Positions 55,021-63,655 of a stretch of DNA of 64,000 bases are shown one piece after another; within the stretch, counting starts at the first letter, position 1, and each line of letters begins with the position of its first letter. The stretch is taken from the NCBI RefSeq assembly GCF_002135375.1, contig NZ_NEGH01000009.1:62001-126000 (forward strand), in the 5' to 3' direction. This DNA comes from Acinetobacter sp. ANC 4558. Lineage in GTDB: Bacteria; Pseudomonadota; Gammaproteobacteria; Pseudomonadales; Moraxellaceae. The notes beneath the pieces were generated by a model. The model was not told where the DNA came from. It saw only the letters and a list, made by a program, of their open reading frames with translations, and made no database searches. A program made the translations under genes and the position numbers.

Positions 55021-56580
55021 ATGAGCTATTTTGCAATGACATCATCTTTAGAAGGCTTACAGTTTCCACTGCATTCCAAAACCAATAAAGCAAGTACCTC
55101 TCATACAGGTAAAATAATTTTATCCAGTGCATTATCTACCATTGATAAAGAACTGAGTGTAGAAATACAACATGAGAAAAAATGGCGTAAACATTACCCT
55201 AAATACTTTAAAGCCTTAGTCAAACATGGTATTCAAAGTACACAAAATACTTTAGAAATTGCCAAGCTTGGCTTAGAAAAAGCGCATCAATCTTTTGATT
55301 TTTATCGTGATCAAAATAAATATAAACTCGCTGACGTGATGTCAATTCAAGCGGACACTTTAAATACCTTTAAATTTTCTGGTGAAAGTGATGATCCATC
55401 TGAATGGTATGTGCCTTATCACGGGAAAAAACTACAAGGTGCAGCACTTTTAACACAAATTCAAACTTGGCAAGATCAAGGGATCATAGAACTCAGCCAT
55501 GCTGATGCCTTAAGAAAAGTAGTCGCCCACCCAGAATGGTTTGATTTATCTGATCGAACAATGGTGCTATTTGGCGCTGCTTCTGAAGCTGGTCCACTGA
55601 CATGGTTATCTAAATGGAAGGCCAATATTGTTGCAGTAGATCTGCAAAATGAACATGTCTGGGACAAAATCTTAAATACCATTCAACAAGGCAATGCCAC
55701 CTTATATGCACCGTCCTTTGAACAATTAGACTCTTCAACTGATATTTCAGTTTTAAAACATAAATTAGGTGCTAATTTACTGACCCAGATCCCAGAAATT
55801 ACCCAATGGTTACTACAAAATCCAAATGACTTAGATCTTGCAGCTATTGCATATTTAGATGGTGAAAAGCATGTGCGTGTTGCTCTCGCAATGGATGCAA
55901 TCATGCAACAGATCAGCCAACATAAAACCAATACCAGTTTAATGTTTATGTGTACACCTACCGATGTCTATGCAATTCCTAAAGAAGTCAGTGAAGCAAC
56001 ACATAAAAAATTCAAACAGCGTTCAACTTTGCATAAAGTCTTAACCAAAGGAATTTCAGCATTAAGTTTAAAGCATTTTTTCGACCCAAATGATGATGAA
56101 CTGATTCAATCAGACAACCAACAACAATATGGTATTGCAGACTGTCTCGTCGTTGAACAAGGTCCAAACTATGCTCTTGCCAAGCGCCTACAACAATGGC
56201 GTGCAACTTTGGCACGTACTGAAGGTCAGGTGGTCAGTATTAACATTGCGCCATCAACAACCACACATTCTGTGGTCAAAAACCCACTTTTAAAGGCTGC
56301 ATTTAATGGTGCAACTTTATTTGATGTTGAAGCATTTAAACCAGAAACAACCAATGCTTTAATGGCAGCATTATGGATTCACGATTTACAAAATACTAAA
56401 TCTGTTGCTCATCCAAATACCCCTTTAAATCACCCATTAGAGCTGATGATGAGTGGTGCCAACCATGGTGGACTTTGGCGGGTTGCCTATTTAGCGCGTA
56501 CAGCTTTACCATTCGCTGCCCTATATGGTTTTGCAAATGAAAAGTTACCCTTTATTAAATTATTGTCTACGAAAAAATAA
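55021..56580 (+). CDS. Protein of unknown function with a Rossmann-like segment
   Basis: A 519-residue soluble protein that I do not recognise. No signal peptide or membrane segment is clear. Residues about 181-210 read RTMVLFGAASEAGPLTWLSKWKANIVAVDLQ, a GxxSExG-type nucleotide-binding turn followed by a strand ending in Asp, as in SDR or SAM-dependent folds. Other segments are a basic helical N-terminus (HEKKWRKHYPKYFKALVKHG), a Trp-rich WYVPYHGKKLQG, and a C-terminal segment GANHGGLWRVAYLARTALPFAALYGFANEKLPF. Near the start, ATGs at 55021 and 55036 are both possible and neither has a good ribosome site. It stands alone between two terminators. A dehydrogenase-like or fatty-acid/polyester-related role could be imagined but not supported. 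Confidence 0.7.
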   Translation: MSYFAMTSSLEGLQFPLHSKTNKASTSHTGKIILSSALSTIDKELSVEIQHEKKWRKHYPKYFKALVKHGIQSTQNTLEIAKLGLEKAHQSFDFYRDQNKYKLADVMSIQADTLNTFKFSGESDDPSEWYVPYHGKKLQGAALLTQIQTWQDQGIIELSHADALRKVVAHPEWFDLSDRTMVLFGAASEAGPLTWLSKWKANIVAVDLQNEHVWDKILNTIQQGNATLYAPSFEQLDSSTDISVLKHKLGANLLTQIPEITQWLLQNPNDLDLAAIAYLDGEKHVRVALAMDAIMQQISQHKTNTSLMFMCTPTDVYAIPKEVSEATHKKFKQRSTLHKVLTKGISALSLKHFFDPNDDELIQSDNQQQYGIADCLVVEQGPNYALAKRLQQWRATLARTEGQVVSINIAPSTTTHSVVKNPLLKAAFNGATLFDVEAFKPETTNALMAALWIHDLQNTKSVAHPNTPLNHPLELMMSGANHGGLWRVAYLARTALPFAALYGFANEKLPFIKLLSTKK

Positions 56581-56590
56581 ACCCTGAAAT

Positions 56591-56618
56591 AAAAAACGCT
56601 GCAATTGCAGCGTTTTTT
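56591..56618. terminator. Bidirectional terminator
   Basis: A perfect 28-nt palindrome (core CGCTGCAATTGCAGCG with six A and six T at the ends) between the convergent unknown gene and pit. Confidence 0.88.
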
Positions 56619-56631
56619 ATTTATTGAACCA

Positions 56632-58257
56632 TTAAAATACTTTAAGTAACAACCAATACAATGTTCCTGACAAACAGATGGTTACAGGTAAAGTGAAAAT
56701 CCAAGCTGAAAGAATTGTCTTCACCATTTGGAAGTTTAAACCAGATTTATTAGCAACCATTGTCCCAGCAACAGCTGAGTTTAAAACGTGTGTGGTCGAA
56801 ACAGGCATCCCAAAACCATCTGCTGCGGCAATCGTTGACATTGCAACAAGTTCTGCTGACATTCCTTGACCATATGTCATATGCTGTTTTCCGATACGCT
56901 CACCAACAGTTACGACAATGCGTTTCCAACCAACCATTGTTCCCAAGCCCAATGCCAACGCAGTTGCAACTTTCACCCACGTCGGAATATATTGTAAAAA
57001 TGAATCTAAGCTATTGCGGTAATCTTTAACAATTTTTGCATCGGCCGATGACATTACAGGCAGTTGCTCTGCTTTATCTAATCGTTTAAAAGCAGTTACA
57101 CTCAAATACATATCGTTACGCAAGCTAGAAACCTCTTGCTCAGGCACATTTTTCAGGTCGCCATATTGACCAATTTTTTCCCCAACATGTTGGGTCAAAC
57201 TTGCCAAAGCTGGAACAACTTCTGGTGTAATTTCTTTTGTTTGAACATATTTAGTAATTACAGTACGTGCTGCTTCATCAGAAATTCCATCCTGTTTGAC
57301 ATGTATAATCTTTGCTGTTTGAGCAGATAGTTTCTCAAATGATTGTAAATGTTGCTGATCTAAGTTTTTATTCAATGAATATGCCAGTGGAACAATACCA
57401 ATCAAAATCAGCATGATTAATCCCATACCTTTTTGACCATCATTTGAACCATGAGCAAAACTTACGCCAGTGCATGTAAAAATAAGAATTGCACGAATTA
57501 ATGGTGGTGGTGGTTTATTCCCTTCAGGTGGCTGAAACAACTCCATCTGCTTCTTAAAAACTTTTTTCACTAACAGAAATAAGATTGCTGCAAAGGCAAA
57601 ACCAATTAATGGAGAAAATAAAAGTGCCTTACCGACCTTAATGACTTGCTCTACGTCTGCACCAGAAGCACCAAGATCTGAGTGTAAAATATAATTCATT
57701 ATACCTACACCTAAAATTGAGCCAATTAAAGTGTGTGAACTAGAGGCAGGAATTCCAAAAAACCACGTTCCTAAATTCCACAAGATCGCAGCGATTAACA
57801 TGGCAAAAACCATGGCAAAACCTGCACCATCCCCCGTACCTACGCCCATAATAAGCTCGACAGGTAACAAGGCAATAATGCCATATGCCACCGCACCACT
57901 TGCAACCATCACACCAAGAAAGTTACAAAAACCTGCCCACATTACTGCAACAGGCGCAGATAGTGCATTGGTATAAATAACAGTCGCAACAGCATTTGCA
58001 GTATCATGGAAACCGTTGACAAACTCAAAGCCAAGTGCAATGAATAATGCGGTACCTAATAAAATTAAAGAATATAAACTTAATGCAGGTACATGGGCTA
58101 AATCACTCGAAAGTTGAAAACCAATATAAATAAGTGTTGAAATAATAAGTGTTAAAAACACGGGAACAAAAAATTTCGGCGTTGGTACATGAACATTCGT
58201 CGATTTCGTTTTTGACGACTGATGTATTGAATCAACTGGATTTTGATTAGGATTCAT
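56632..58257 (-). CDS. PiT-family inorganic phosphate transporter
   Basis: A 541-residue inner-membrane transporter with the duplicated PiT signatures GFEFVNGFHDTANAVATVIYT (about 78-98) and, near the C-terminus, GFGMPVSTTHVLNSAVAGTM. It also has GIPASSSHTLIGSILG and FAHGSNDGQKGMG. About ten membrane segments are split by a long cytoplasmic loop (about 285-400). Imports phosphate (as metal phosphate) with protons. The upstream region carries Pho-box repeats, so unlike E. coli pitA it may be induced by phosphate limitation. Confidence 0.93.
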   Translation of the reverse strand: MNPNQNPVDSIHQSSKTKSTNVHVPTPKFFVPVFLTLIISTLIYIGFQLSSDLAHVPALSLYSLILLGTALFIALGFEFVNGFHDTANAVATVIYTNALSAPVAVMWAGFCNFLGVMVASGAVAYGIIALLPVELIMGVGTGDGAGFAMVFAMLIAAILWNLGTWFFGIPASSSHTLIGSILGVGIMNYILHSDLGASGADVEQVIKVGKALLFSPLIGFAFAAILFLLVKKVFKKQMELFQPPEGNKPPPPLIRAILIFTCTGVSFAHGSNDGQKGMGLIMLILIGIVPLAYSLNKNLDQQHLQSFEKLSAQTAKIIHVKQDGISDEAARTVITKYVQTKEITPEVVPALASLTQHVGEKIGQYGDLKNVPEQEVSSLRNDMYLSVTAFKRLDKAEQLPVMSSADAKIVKDYRNSLDSFLQYIPTWVKVATALALGLGTMVGWKRIVVTVGERIGKQHMTYGQGMSAELVAMSTIAAADGFGMPVSTTHVLNSAVAGTMVANKSGLNFQMVKTILSAWIFTLPVTICLSGTLYWLLLKVF

Positions 58258-58305
58258 GCAAGCAAAAAAAGAGGATAAAGAATCCCCTTATTGTTCAATT
58301 TAATT

Positions 58306-58332
58306 ATGACAATTATATGACAATTACTGACA
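58306..58332 (-). promoter_or_regulatory. Pho box upstream of pit
   Basis: On the minus strand TTGTCAT-ATAA-TTGTCAT (58323-58306) fits the PhoB consensus CTGTCAT-N4-CTGTCAT at all but the first base of each heptamer. A third TGTCA lies 10 bp further upstream (58328-58332). The box begins 49 bp before the pit start codon. Confidence 0.8.
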
Positions 58333-58749
58333 TAATAAAGCACTTCATACTGCATAAACTCAGATGAAAGTACGTTTAAAGTCAAAATATTATAAAAAAT
58401 TAATATTTTTCAATTATCTATTTTTAAATCTCAATATCATTCCTTAGTTTCATTTTTGTAATAAATAAAATCTTTTGATTAAAAATAGCACGATTTTTTA
58501 TTCATTATTATTGTGCAATTAAATTATGACAGTTGAATGAACAAATTATGACATTTCTTGATGTTATTGCTTTAAATTTCACAATCACCTGTTGGGTTAC
58601 TTTTTTAAAAGTATATCCTTAGATTTACATATGATGATACTGACCAATCTGTGTAATCCCCCTAACTTAGATTTTTAAGGTCTAAGTTGAGGGTATGTCT
58701 GCTACATAATTTAATGCTTCTACCGCCCTATTTAAAATAGGAGAGCTGA
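58333..58749. other. Gene-free interval between pit and the LacI gene
   Basis: No gene is supported. It holds the second Pho-type repeat cluster (58527-58553) and, near the end of the LacI gene, a hairpin AACTTAGA/TCTAAGTT (58664-58688, 9-nt loop) that may terminate that gene although no T-run follows it. Confidence 0.5.
58527..58553 (-). promoter_or_regulatory. Second Pho-box-like repeat cluster
   Basis: Three heptamer-like units at exact 11-bp spacing on the minus strand (ATGTCAT, TGTTCAT, CTGTCAT), 270 bp upstream of pit. The middle one is degenerate. It may be a distal PhoB site. Confidence 0.5.
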
Positions 58750-59799
58750 TTAAGAATGATGCTGATAATCTAATGAACTTTCTCTACACATAATTGTAGG
58801 CTTCATTTTTAATGATTCAGCCTCGCTACCATTCATAATTTTTAATAATAGTTCAAATGCATTAAAGCCCATCGCATACATCGGGGAGTTAATACTCGAT
58901 AAAGGAATTGGTAGTTGTTTAGCTAAGGAAATATCATTAAATCCAATAATAGAAATATCTTTACCTGACAATAGATTGAGTTTTTTTACAGCTCCCATAA
59001 GCCCAATTGCAATAAAATCATTCACTGCAAATACTGCGCTTGGAGCATTTTCTTGCGAAAGTAGTTGTAATCCTGCGTGATAGCCTGAATCAACATCAAA
59101 ACCACTATGAATTATATTTTTTTCTAATAATTGAACTCCATGTTCGAAGCAATAATCTTTAAAGCCTTTAGCTCGAAGATACCCTGTACTGGCAAATGGC
59201 TCCCCTGCGAGTATTCCTATACATTGATGCTTACCAGAAGATAAAAAATGTTCTGCAGCTAATCGCCCACCTAAATAATCATCACAAGTTACAGAAGGAA
59301 ATCCATCAACGCCTCGACTTACCAATACAAACGGAATATCTCGTTGTGTTAAAAAATCAAAAAATTCTGTTGTTTCTGCATTATTTAAATGTGCATCCGC
59401 AATGATTAAACCATCGACTCTACGAGATAGCGCCATTTCACCTAACTTTCGTTGATTTTTAGGTACATCGTTTGTATTTGAAACAAAAGTCACATAATTA
59501 TGCTTCGTTGCTGCCGCATCAATTCCTTCATAAATGGTGGCCAAAACCAAATCTGACAATTTAGGCACTAAAACTCCAACCACCTGACTTTTTTGTGATT
59601 TCAAACTTTTGGCAAGCGTATTCGGGGTGTAATTTAAAGACTGTGCTAACTCTCGAATTTTTTTTATTGTTTCTGGAGATGCTGCTGTTTCAGCATCATG
59701 AACTCCCCCATTAAGCACTCTAGAAACGGTAGAAACATGTAAACCTAACTGTTCAGAAAGAAATTTTAAGGTCACATTTTTAGTGTTAGATCTAGCCAT
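58750..59799 (-). CDS. LacI-family transcriptional regulator
   Basis: A 349-residue LacI/PurR-type repressor. The N-terminal HTH (VTLKFLSEQLGLHVSTVSRVLNGG, about 9-32) is followed by a hinge helix region (TPNTLAKSLKSQKS), then the periplasmic-binding-like sensor with VVGVLVPKLSDLVLATIYEGI, GLIIADAHL and ISIIGFNDISLAKQLPIPLSSI. It is divergent from the nitrilase/membrane protein/amidase cluster, and two mirror-image palindromes centred on ACGT, the LacI-type hallmark, lie between. It probably represses that cluster until an amide-derived ligand appears. Confidence 0.92.
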   Translation of the reverse strand: MARSNTKNVTLKFLSEQLGLHVSTVSRVLNGGVHDAETAASPETIKKIRELAQSLNYTPNTLAKSLKSQKSQVVGVLVPKLSDLVLATIYEGIDAAATKHNYVTFVSNTNDVPKNQRKLGEMALSRRVDGLIIADAHLNNAETTEFFDFLTQRDIPFVLVSRGVDGFPSVTCDDYLGGRLAAEHFLSSGKHQCIGILAGEPFASTGYLRAKGFKDYCFEHGVQLLEKNIIHSGFDVDSGYHAGLQLLSQENAPSAVFAVNDFIAIGLMGAVKKLNLLSGKDISIIGFNDISLAKQLPIPLSSINSPMYAMGFNAFELLLKIMNGSEAESLKMKPTIMCRESSLDYQHHS

Positions 59800-59820
59800 T
59801 CTCTATCATGTTTTTAAAGT

Positions 59821-59848
59821 CAATCCTTATTGTAACGTTTAAGGATTG
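59821..59848 (-). promoter_or_regulatory. Inverted repeat before the lacI-type gene
   Basis: Perfect 9-bp arms CAATCCTTA/TAAGGATTG around TTGTAACGTT, 22-49 bp before the regulator's start. The centre TAACGTT resembles the core of the two stronger operators, so this may be an autoregulatory site. Confidence 0.45.
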
Positions 59849-59886
59849 AAAAAAATACTTGATTTTTATTTTAGATATGTTTTTAT

Positions 59887-59904
59887 AACCCTAACGTTTG
59901 GGTT
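59887..59904. promoter_or_regulatory. LacI-type operator O1
   Basis: AACCCTAACGTTTGGGTT is an 18-bp palindrome with one asymmetric pair, centred on ACGT as in LacI/GalR operators. It is the exact reverse complement of the site 32 bp downstream. Confidence 0.8.
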
Positions 59905-59918
59905 GATTAAAAAACACA

Positions 59919-59936
59919 AACCCAAACGTTAGGGTT
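59919..59936. promoter_or_regulatory. LacI-type operator O2
   Basis: AACCCAAACGTTAGGGTT, the mirror copy of O1. Centre-to-centre distance is 32 bp (about three helical turns), so two dimers would bind the same DNA face. O2 ends 30 bp before the nitrilase start codon and probably overlaps its promoter. Confidence 0.8.
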
Positions 59937-59966
59937 GTTTAATTTAATTCACCTAGGAAATATATC

Positions 59967-60857
59967 ATGGAAGGAAATCCAATTAGTCCAGTTAAAGTTG
60001 CGGTTATACAGTTTGATCCTCAAGTTGGTATGGAAAATAGAGATCGGAACTTACGCCATGGTTTAGATCTTGCGCTGCAAGCGGTAGAACAAGGTGCAAA
60101 CTTAATTGTGATGCCTGAACTTGCGAATACAGGTTATTTATTTACGAGCCGAAAAGAAGCTTTTGATCATGCAGAAAACGTTCCAAATGGTCCAAGTGTG
60201 CAAATTTGGCAAGATTTTGCACAAAAGCATTCAATTTATCTCGTTGCTGGTGTTGCAGAAAAAGAAGGTGATAAGCTTTATGACTCATCTGTTTTAATTG
60301 GGCCAGAAGATTTTATTGGAAAATACCGTAAAGCTCACTTATGGAATCTAGAAAAACTTTGGTTTACTCCAGGTGATCATGGTTTTCCAGTATTTGATAC
60401 GCCAATTGGCAGAATTGGCATGATGATTTGTTGGGATGTTTGGTTCCCAGAAGTGCCACGAATTTTAGCGCAGCAAGGCGCAGATATTATCTGTAGTGTG
60501 AATAACTGGGTTTGGACACCACCTCCGTTATTTGATGAAAGTGGTAAATGTATGGCGTCATACTTAACCATTACAGCATCTCATGTAAATAATGTTTATA
60601 TTGCTGCGGCAAACCGAGTTGGTATTGACCGTGGTGAAAAATTCCTAGGTTGCTCTTTAATTACGGGAACAAATGGTTGGCCAATTTCAGGTATTGCAGA
60701 TTCTGAAAGCGAAACTATTTTATATGCTGACATTGATCTTATGGCTGCACGTGGGGCTCCAATCTGGAATAAACATAATGACTTAATCCGTGATCGTAGA
60801 ACCGATGTATATGATGAAATATTAGGATATAAAGATCATCCTGTATTCCCTCGTTAA
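59967..60857 (+). CDS. Nitrilase-superfamily carbon-nitrogen hydrolase
   Basis: A 296-residue member with the complete Glu-Lys-Cys set: Glu51 in VMPELANTGY, Lys122 in KYRKAHLW and Cys155 in MMICWDVWFPE. The WFTPGDHGFPVF and FIGKYRKAHL segments place it nearer amidase/N-carbamoyl-hydrolase branches than true nitrilases. It would hydrolyse an amide or carbamoyl group to acid plus ammonia (and CO2). It is the first gene behind the LacI operators, with a multi-membrane protein 16 bp downstream and an amidase-signature enzyme after that. Substrate unknown. Confidence 0.9.
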   Translation: MEGNPISPVKVAVIQFDPQVGMENRDRNLRHGLDLALQAVEQGANLIVMPELANTGYLFTSRKEAFDHAENVPNGPSVQIWQDFAQKHSIYLVAGVAEKEGDKLYDSSVLIGPEDFIGKYRKAHLWNLEKLWFTPGDHGFPVFDTPIGRIGMMICWDVWFPEVPRILAQQGADIICSVNNWVWTPPPLFDESGKCMASYLTITASHVNNVYIAAANRVGIDRGEKFLGCSLITGTNGWPISGIADSESETILYADIDLMAARGAPIWNKHNDLIRDRRTDVYDEILGYKDHPVFPR

Positions 60858-60873
60858 TTTGAGGGAATATAAA

Positions 60874-62049
60874 ATGGCTAAAAGTAAGCGTTTATTTGCA
60901 AACATTTTATCAGCAACATTTCTGGTTTTGATTGTTTCTTATAGTTCACATTTAGCTTCATCTTATTCATTAAACTTAAGAATATTGGATGATGGACTTC
61001 CCCAATATTCTTCATTTATGTCATGGATGAACTGGATTATAGGAGATATTAGTGAAGCACAATTTTATAAAAATGATCTCGCCTCTTTAGGCTTATTGCT
61101 CGGCGCTTTTTTTGCTTATGTTCTATATAGAAAAAAGCAAAAACTACAAGGCTTTGCAATTAGTTATGGAACTGGTTTATTTCTATGGATTCTGCTTAGC
61201 TCTAGCTTGGGATTAATTTTAAGTAATCTATTGTGGAGTTGGACAATTGCCTCTACTCAGCAATGGCAACCAACTTTTGTAACGTTTGTTTCATTACCTG
61301 CAGCAACGGTTTTAATGTATGGAAAAGGATATCGAGTTGCATTCATTGGTGCAATTTCGGGCGCCCTTCTCATCACGCCATTGGCATTACTCTTCGTCAA
61401 TTATATATGTAGACCACTGGATTTACCAAATATTATTGGAAATGTAAGTGCCATGGCGATTGGTAGTTTAATTGCCTTTAGACTTTTTTACGCATTTCCA
61501 TCAATGATGGGGAAACAAGAACAAGTTGAAGAGTCTCACTCCGAGACAACTGTGATCAATGAAATAGATTCAACTCTTCCAAAACATGGTCCATTTTGGG
61601 TCATGAGAAGAATGATTGCAGATTTTTCTGAATCTCAATTTTTTGCAAATGAATGGGCAGGTTTAGGCTTTATCGCTGGTGTGCTACTCGCAATTTATAT
61701 TAATCCTTTAAGTATTAGTTATGGAAGCGATTTAATTGTAGCCATTCTTATTAGCCAAATCCTATCAGCTGCAATTGCAGTTGTAACATGGCAGTCGCAA
61801 TGGGAAAAATATGGTTGGTATCCAACTTACATTCCTATTTCTTCAGTTGCCCCTGTTGCTGTTCTTGTTTTTAACGGTAGTCAGATTTCAATTGTTGGAG
61901 GTGCAATCATCGGTGCAATCATCGCTCCACCATTGGCTCATTGGATTTCAACTAGATTACCAAACTACCAGCATCCTTATATTGGCAATGTAATTTCAAT
62001 GGCAATTGTCTCTTTAATCGCCATTACTGTTATTCGCTTTTTCAATTAA
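60874..62049 (+). CDS. Internally duplicated polytopic membrane protein, putative transporter
   Basis: A 391-residue inner-membrane protein of a family I do not recognise, with about ten hydrophobic segments. Two halves repeat: first GDISEAQFYKNDLASLGLLLGAFFAYVLY, second ADFSESQFFANEWAGLGFIAGVLLAIYI. Each continues with SYG(T/S), a W-rich helix pair, QWxxT(F/Y) or similar, a Pro/Ala-rich strand, GA(I/IIG) helices and a final (D/Q)xPN or (Y/H)PYIGNV(S/I)SMAI segment. A charged loop of about 35 residues joins the halves. The ATG at 60874 has GAGGG upstream. Between two amide hydrolases under a LacI repressor it is most simply the uptake permease, but this is inference. Confidence 0.7.
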   Translation: MAKSKRLFANILSATFLVLIVSYSSHLASSYSLNLRILDDGLPQYSSFMSWMNWIIGDISEAQFYKNDLASLGLLLGAFFAYVLYRKKQKLQGFAISYGTGLFLWILLSSSLGLILSNLLWSWTIASTQQWQPTFVTFVSLPAATVLMYGKGYRVAFIGAISGALLITPLALLFVNYICRPLDLPNIIGNVSAMAIGSLIAFRLFYAFPSMMGKQEQVEESHSETTVINEIDSTLPKHGPFWVMRRMIADFSESQFFANEWAGLGFIAGVLLAIYINPLSISYGSDLIVAILISQILSAAIAVVTWQSQWEKYGWYPTYIPISSVAPVAVLVFNGSQISIVGGAIIGAIIAPPLAHWISTRLPNYQHPYIGNVISMAIVSLIAITVIRFFN

Positions 62050-62101
62050 TACGATGAATAGCATTAAGTCTGCTGTCTCCTAACATCTACAGAGTAAGAA
62101 T

Positions 62102-63457
62102 ATGCAAGATTGCCCTATACAAGGTTATTTTTCTAAATTAAGTATCGCAGATACTGCTCATTTACTACATTCAAGAAAAATATCGGTTCGAGAATTAATA
62201 CAAAATACATTGGATTCGATTTCTCAGCTCGATCGTAATCTTAATGCTTTCTGCCATGTAGATGTTCAGCATGCCTTAGCACAAGCACAGGAAATTGATG
62301 CACTTTTTGAACAAAATATTATTCTAAGTCCATTACAAGGAATACCTGTTGCAATCAAAGATAATATTGACACTGCAAATTTGATAACTTCAATGGGATC
62401 AAATTTTTATAAAGACTTTATTCCAAAGAATGATGCTGATTGCGTTCAAGTTTTAAAATCTTTAGGTACAATTATTATTGGAAAGACAAATACAAATGAA
62501 TTTGCCTATGGACCTACTGGAGATTGCTCAGCGCATGGTGCAACGTTAAATCCTTGGAATTTAGAAAAAATATCGGGAGGTTCGAGTTGTGGAAGTGCTG
62601 TTGCAGTTGCAACGGGTATGGTTCCACTTGCATTGGGAACAGATACTGGAGGCTCTATTCGTATTCCCGCTTCTCTCAATGGAATATTTGGATTTAAACC
62701 CAGTTATGGAAAGCTTTCATTACAGGGTGTTTTTCCGTTATCTGAATCCTTAGATCATTTAGGTATATTAACTAAAGATATTCATGATTTACAGCTTGTA
62801 TGGAATTTATTTCAGCAAAAATCTTTGACTCATTCAGACCATATTGAGACATCATCTGAATTTAATATTGCTTGGTTGCCCAATAGTGAAATCACATCTT
62901 CTTATGATTTAAATATTTATCGTGACATCAAAAATTTTATTTCTGCGAAATTTAACCCGAATCTACAGATAATTCATCCTTTAAATGAGTTATTTTCAGA
63001 TATTCAACAATGCTTTAATCACATTCAAAGTAGTGAAGCTTATGCGATCCATGCTGAACATGTTGAACACACTCCTGATTTATTTCAAAAAGAAGTGCTT
63101 GAGCGACTGTTAGCATCAAAAAAAATTGCGGGTTGGCAATACCTGTTGGCTAAAAAGAAACAAATCGAATGTATCAATCAATTTAAAACCCTTTGCCAAG
63201 AGGTTGATTTTATTTTGATGCCAACGCTTCCAATTTCAGCTCCAAACCTCTATGAGAGAAGCATTCATTTAAATAATCATCAGATCAATGTTAAAGAAGC
63301 CTTACTTAGCCTCACGTCACCATGGAATGTACTCAGATTTCCTGTTTGCAGTGTTCCTTTACTCAATAGAAATGGTCTTCCAATTGGCTTACAAGTCATT
63401 GCTGTCAATCAATCTGAACAAGCACTATTACAATTCATTCAGGAAAATTTTAATTAA
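62102..63457 (+). CDS. Amidase-signature family amidase
   Basis: A 451-residue amidase with the Ser-cisSer-Lys triad: Lys86 in VAIKDNID, cis-Ser161 in SGGSSCGSA and nucleophile Ser185 in GTDTGGSIRIPAS. The GKTNTNEFAYGPTG segment is typical of the GatA/AtzF branch. Length is slightly short for GatA and there are no gatB/gatC genes nearby, so a catabolic amidase is much more likely than a tRNA amidotransferase subunit. It is the last gene of the LacI-controlled cluster and may perform a second deamidation after the nitrilase-family enzyme. Confidence 0.9.
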   Translation: MQDCPIQGYFSKLSIADTAHLLHSRKISVRELIQNTLDSISQLDRNLNAFCHVDVQHALAQAQEIDALFEQNIILSPLQGIPVAIKDNIDTANLITSMGSNFYKDFIPKNDADCVQVLKSLGTIIIGKTNTNEFAYGPTGDCSAHGATLNPWNLEKISGGSSCGSAVAVATGMVPLALGTDTGGSIRIPASLNGIFGFKPSYGKLSLQGVFPLSESLDHLGILTKDIHDLQLVWNLFQQKSLTHSDHIETSSEFNIAWLPNSEITSSYDLNIYRDIKNFISAKFNPNLQIIHPLNELFSDIQQCFNHIQSSEAYAIHAEHVEHTPDLFQKEVLERLLASKKIAGWQYLLAKKKQIECINQFKTLCQEVDFILMPTLPISAPNLYERSIHLNNHQINVKEALLSLTSPWNVLRFPVCSVPLLNRNGLPIGLQVIAVNQSEQALLQFIQENFN

Positions 63458-63495
63458 AAAACTACATCTGTTGATGCTTAGGCATAAAATTAATC

Positions 63496-63523
63496 AAAAA
63501 AACTGGTCTATGCCAGTTTTTTT
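63496..63523 (+). terminator. Terminator of the amidase cluster
   Basis: Perfect 11-bp stem (AAAAAAACTGG and complement, 6-nt loop) ending in seven T, 38 bp past the amidase stop. Confidence 0.88.
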
Positions 63524-63655
63524 AAACTTTACTCTTTTATGATCAATGTATTAAATAACTTTAAACTTTAATACGACGTCATTGATTTTTTGAAATTTAA
63601 TGAATTGATTTAAGCTTAGTATTCATCGCAAAGATTTTCGCTTAATGAATAAAAT

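Noticed and set aside
62102..63457. GatA subunit of the tRNA amidotransferase
   Set aside because: The amidase triad alone does not distinguish it, but gatB and gatC are absent and the gene sits in a LacI-controlled catabolic cluster.
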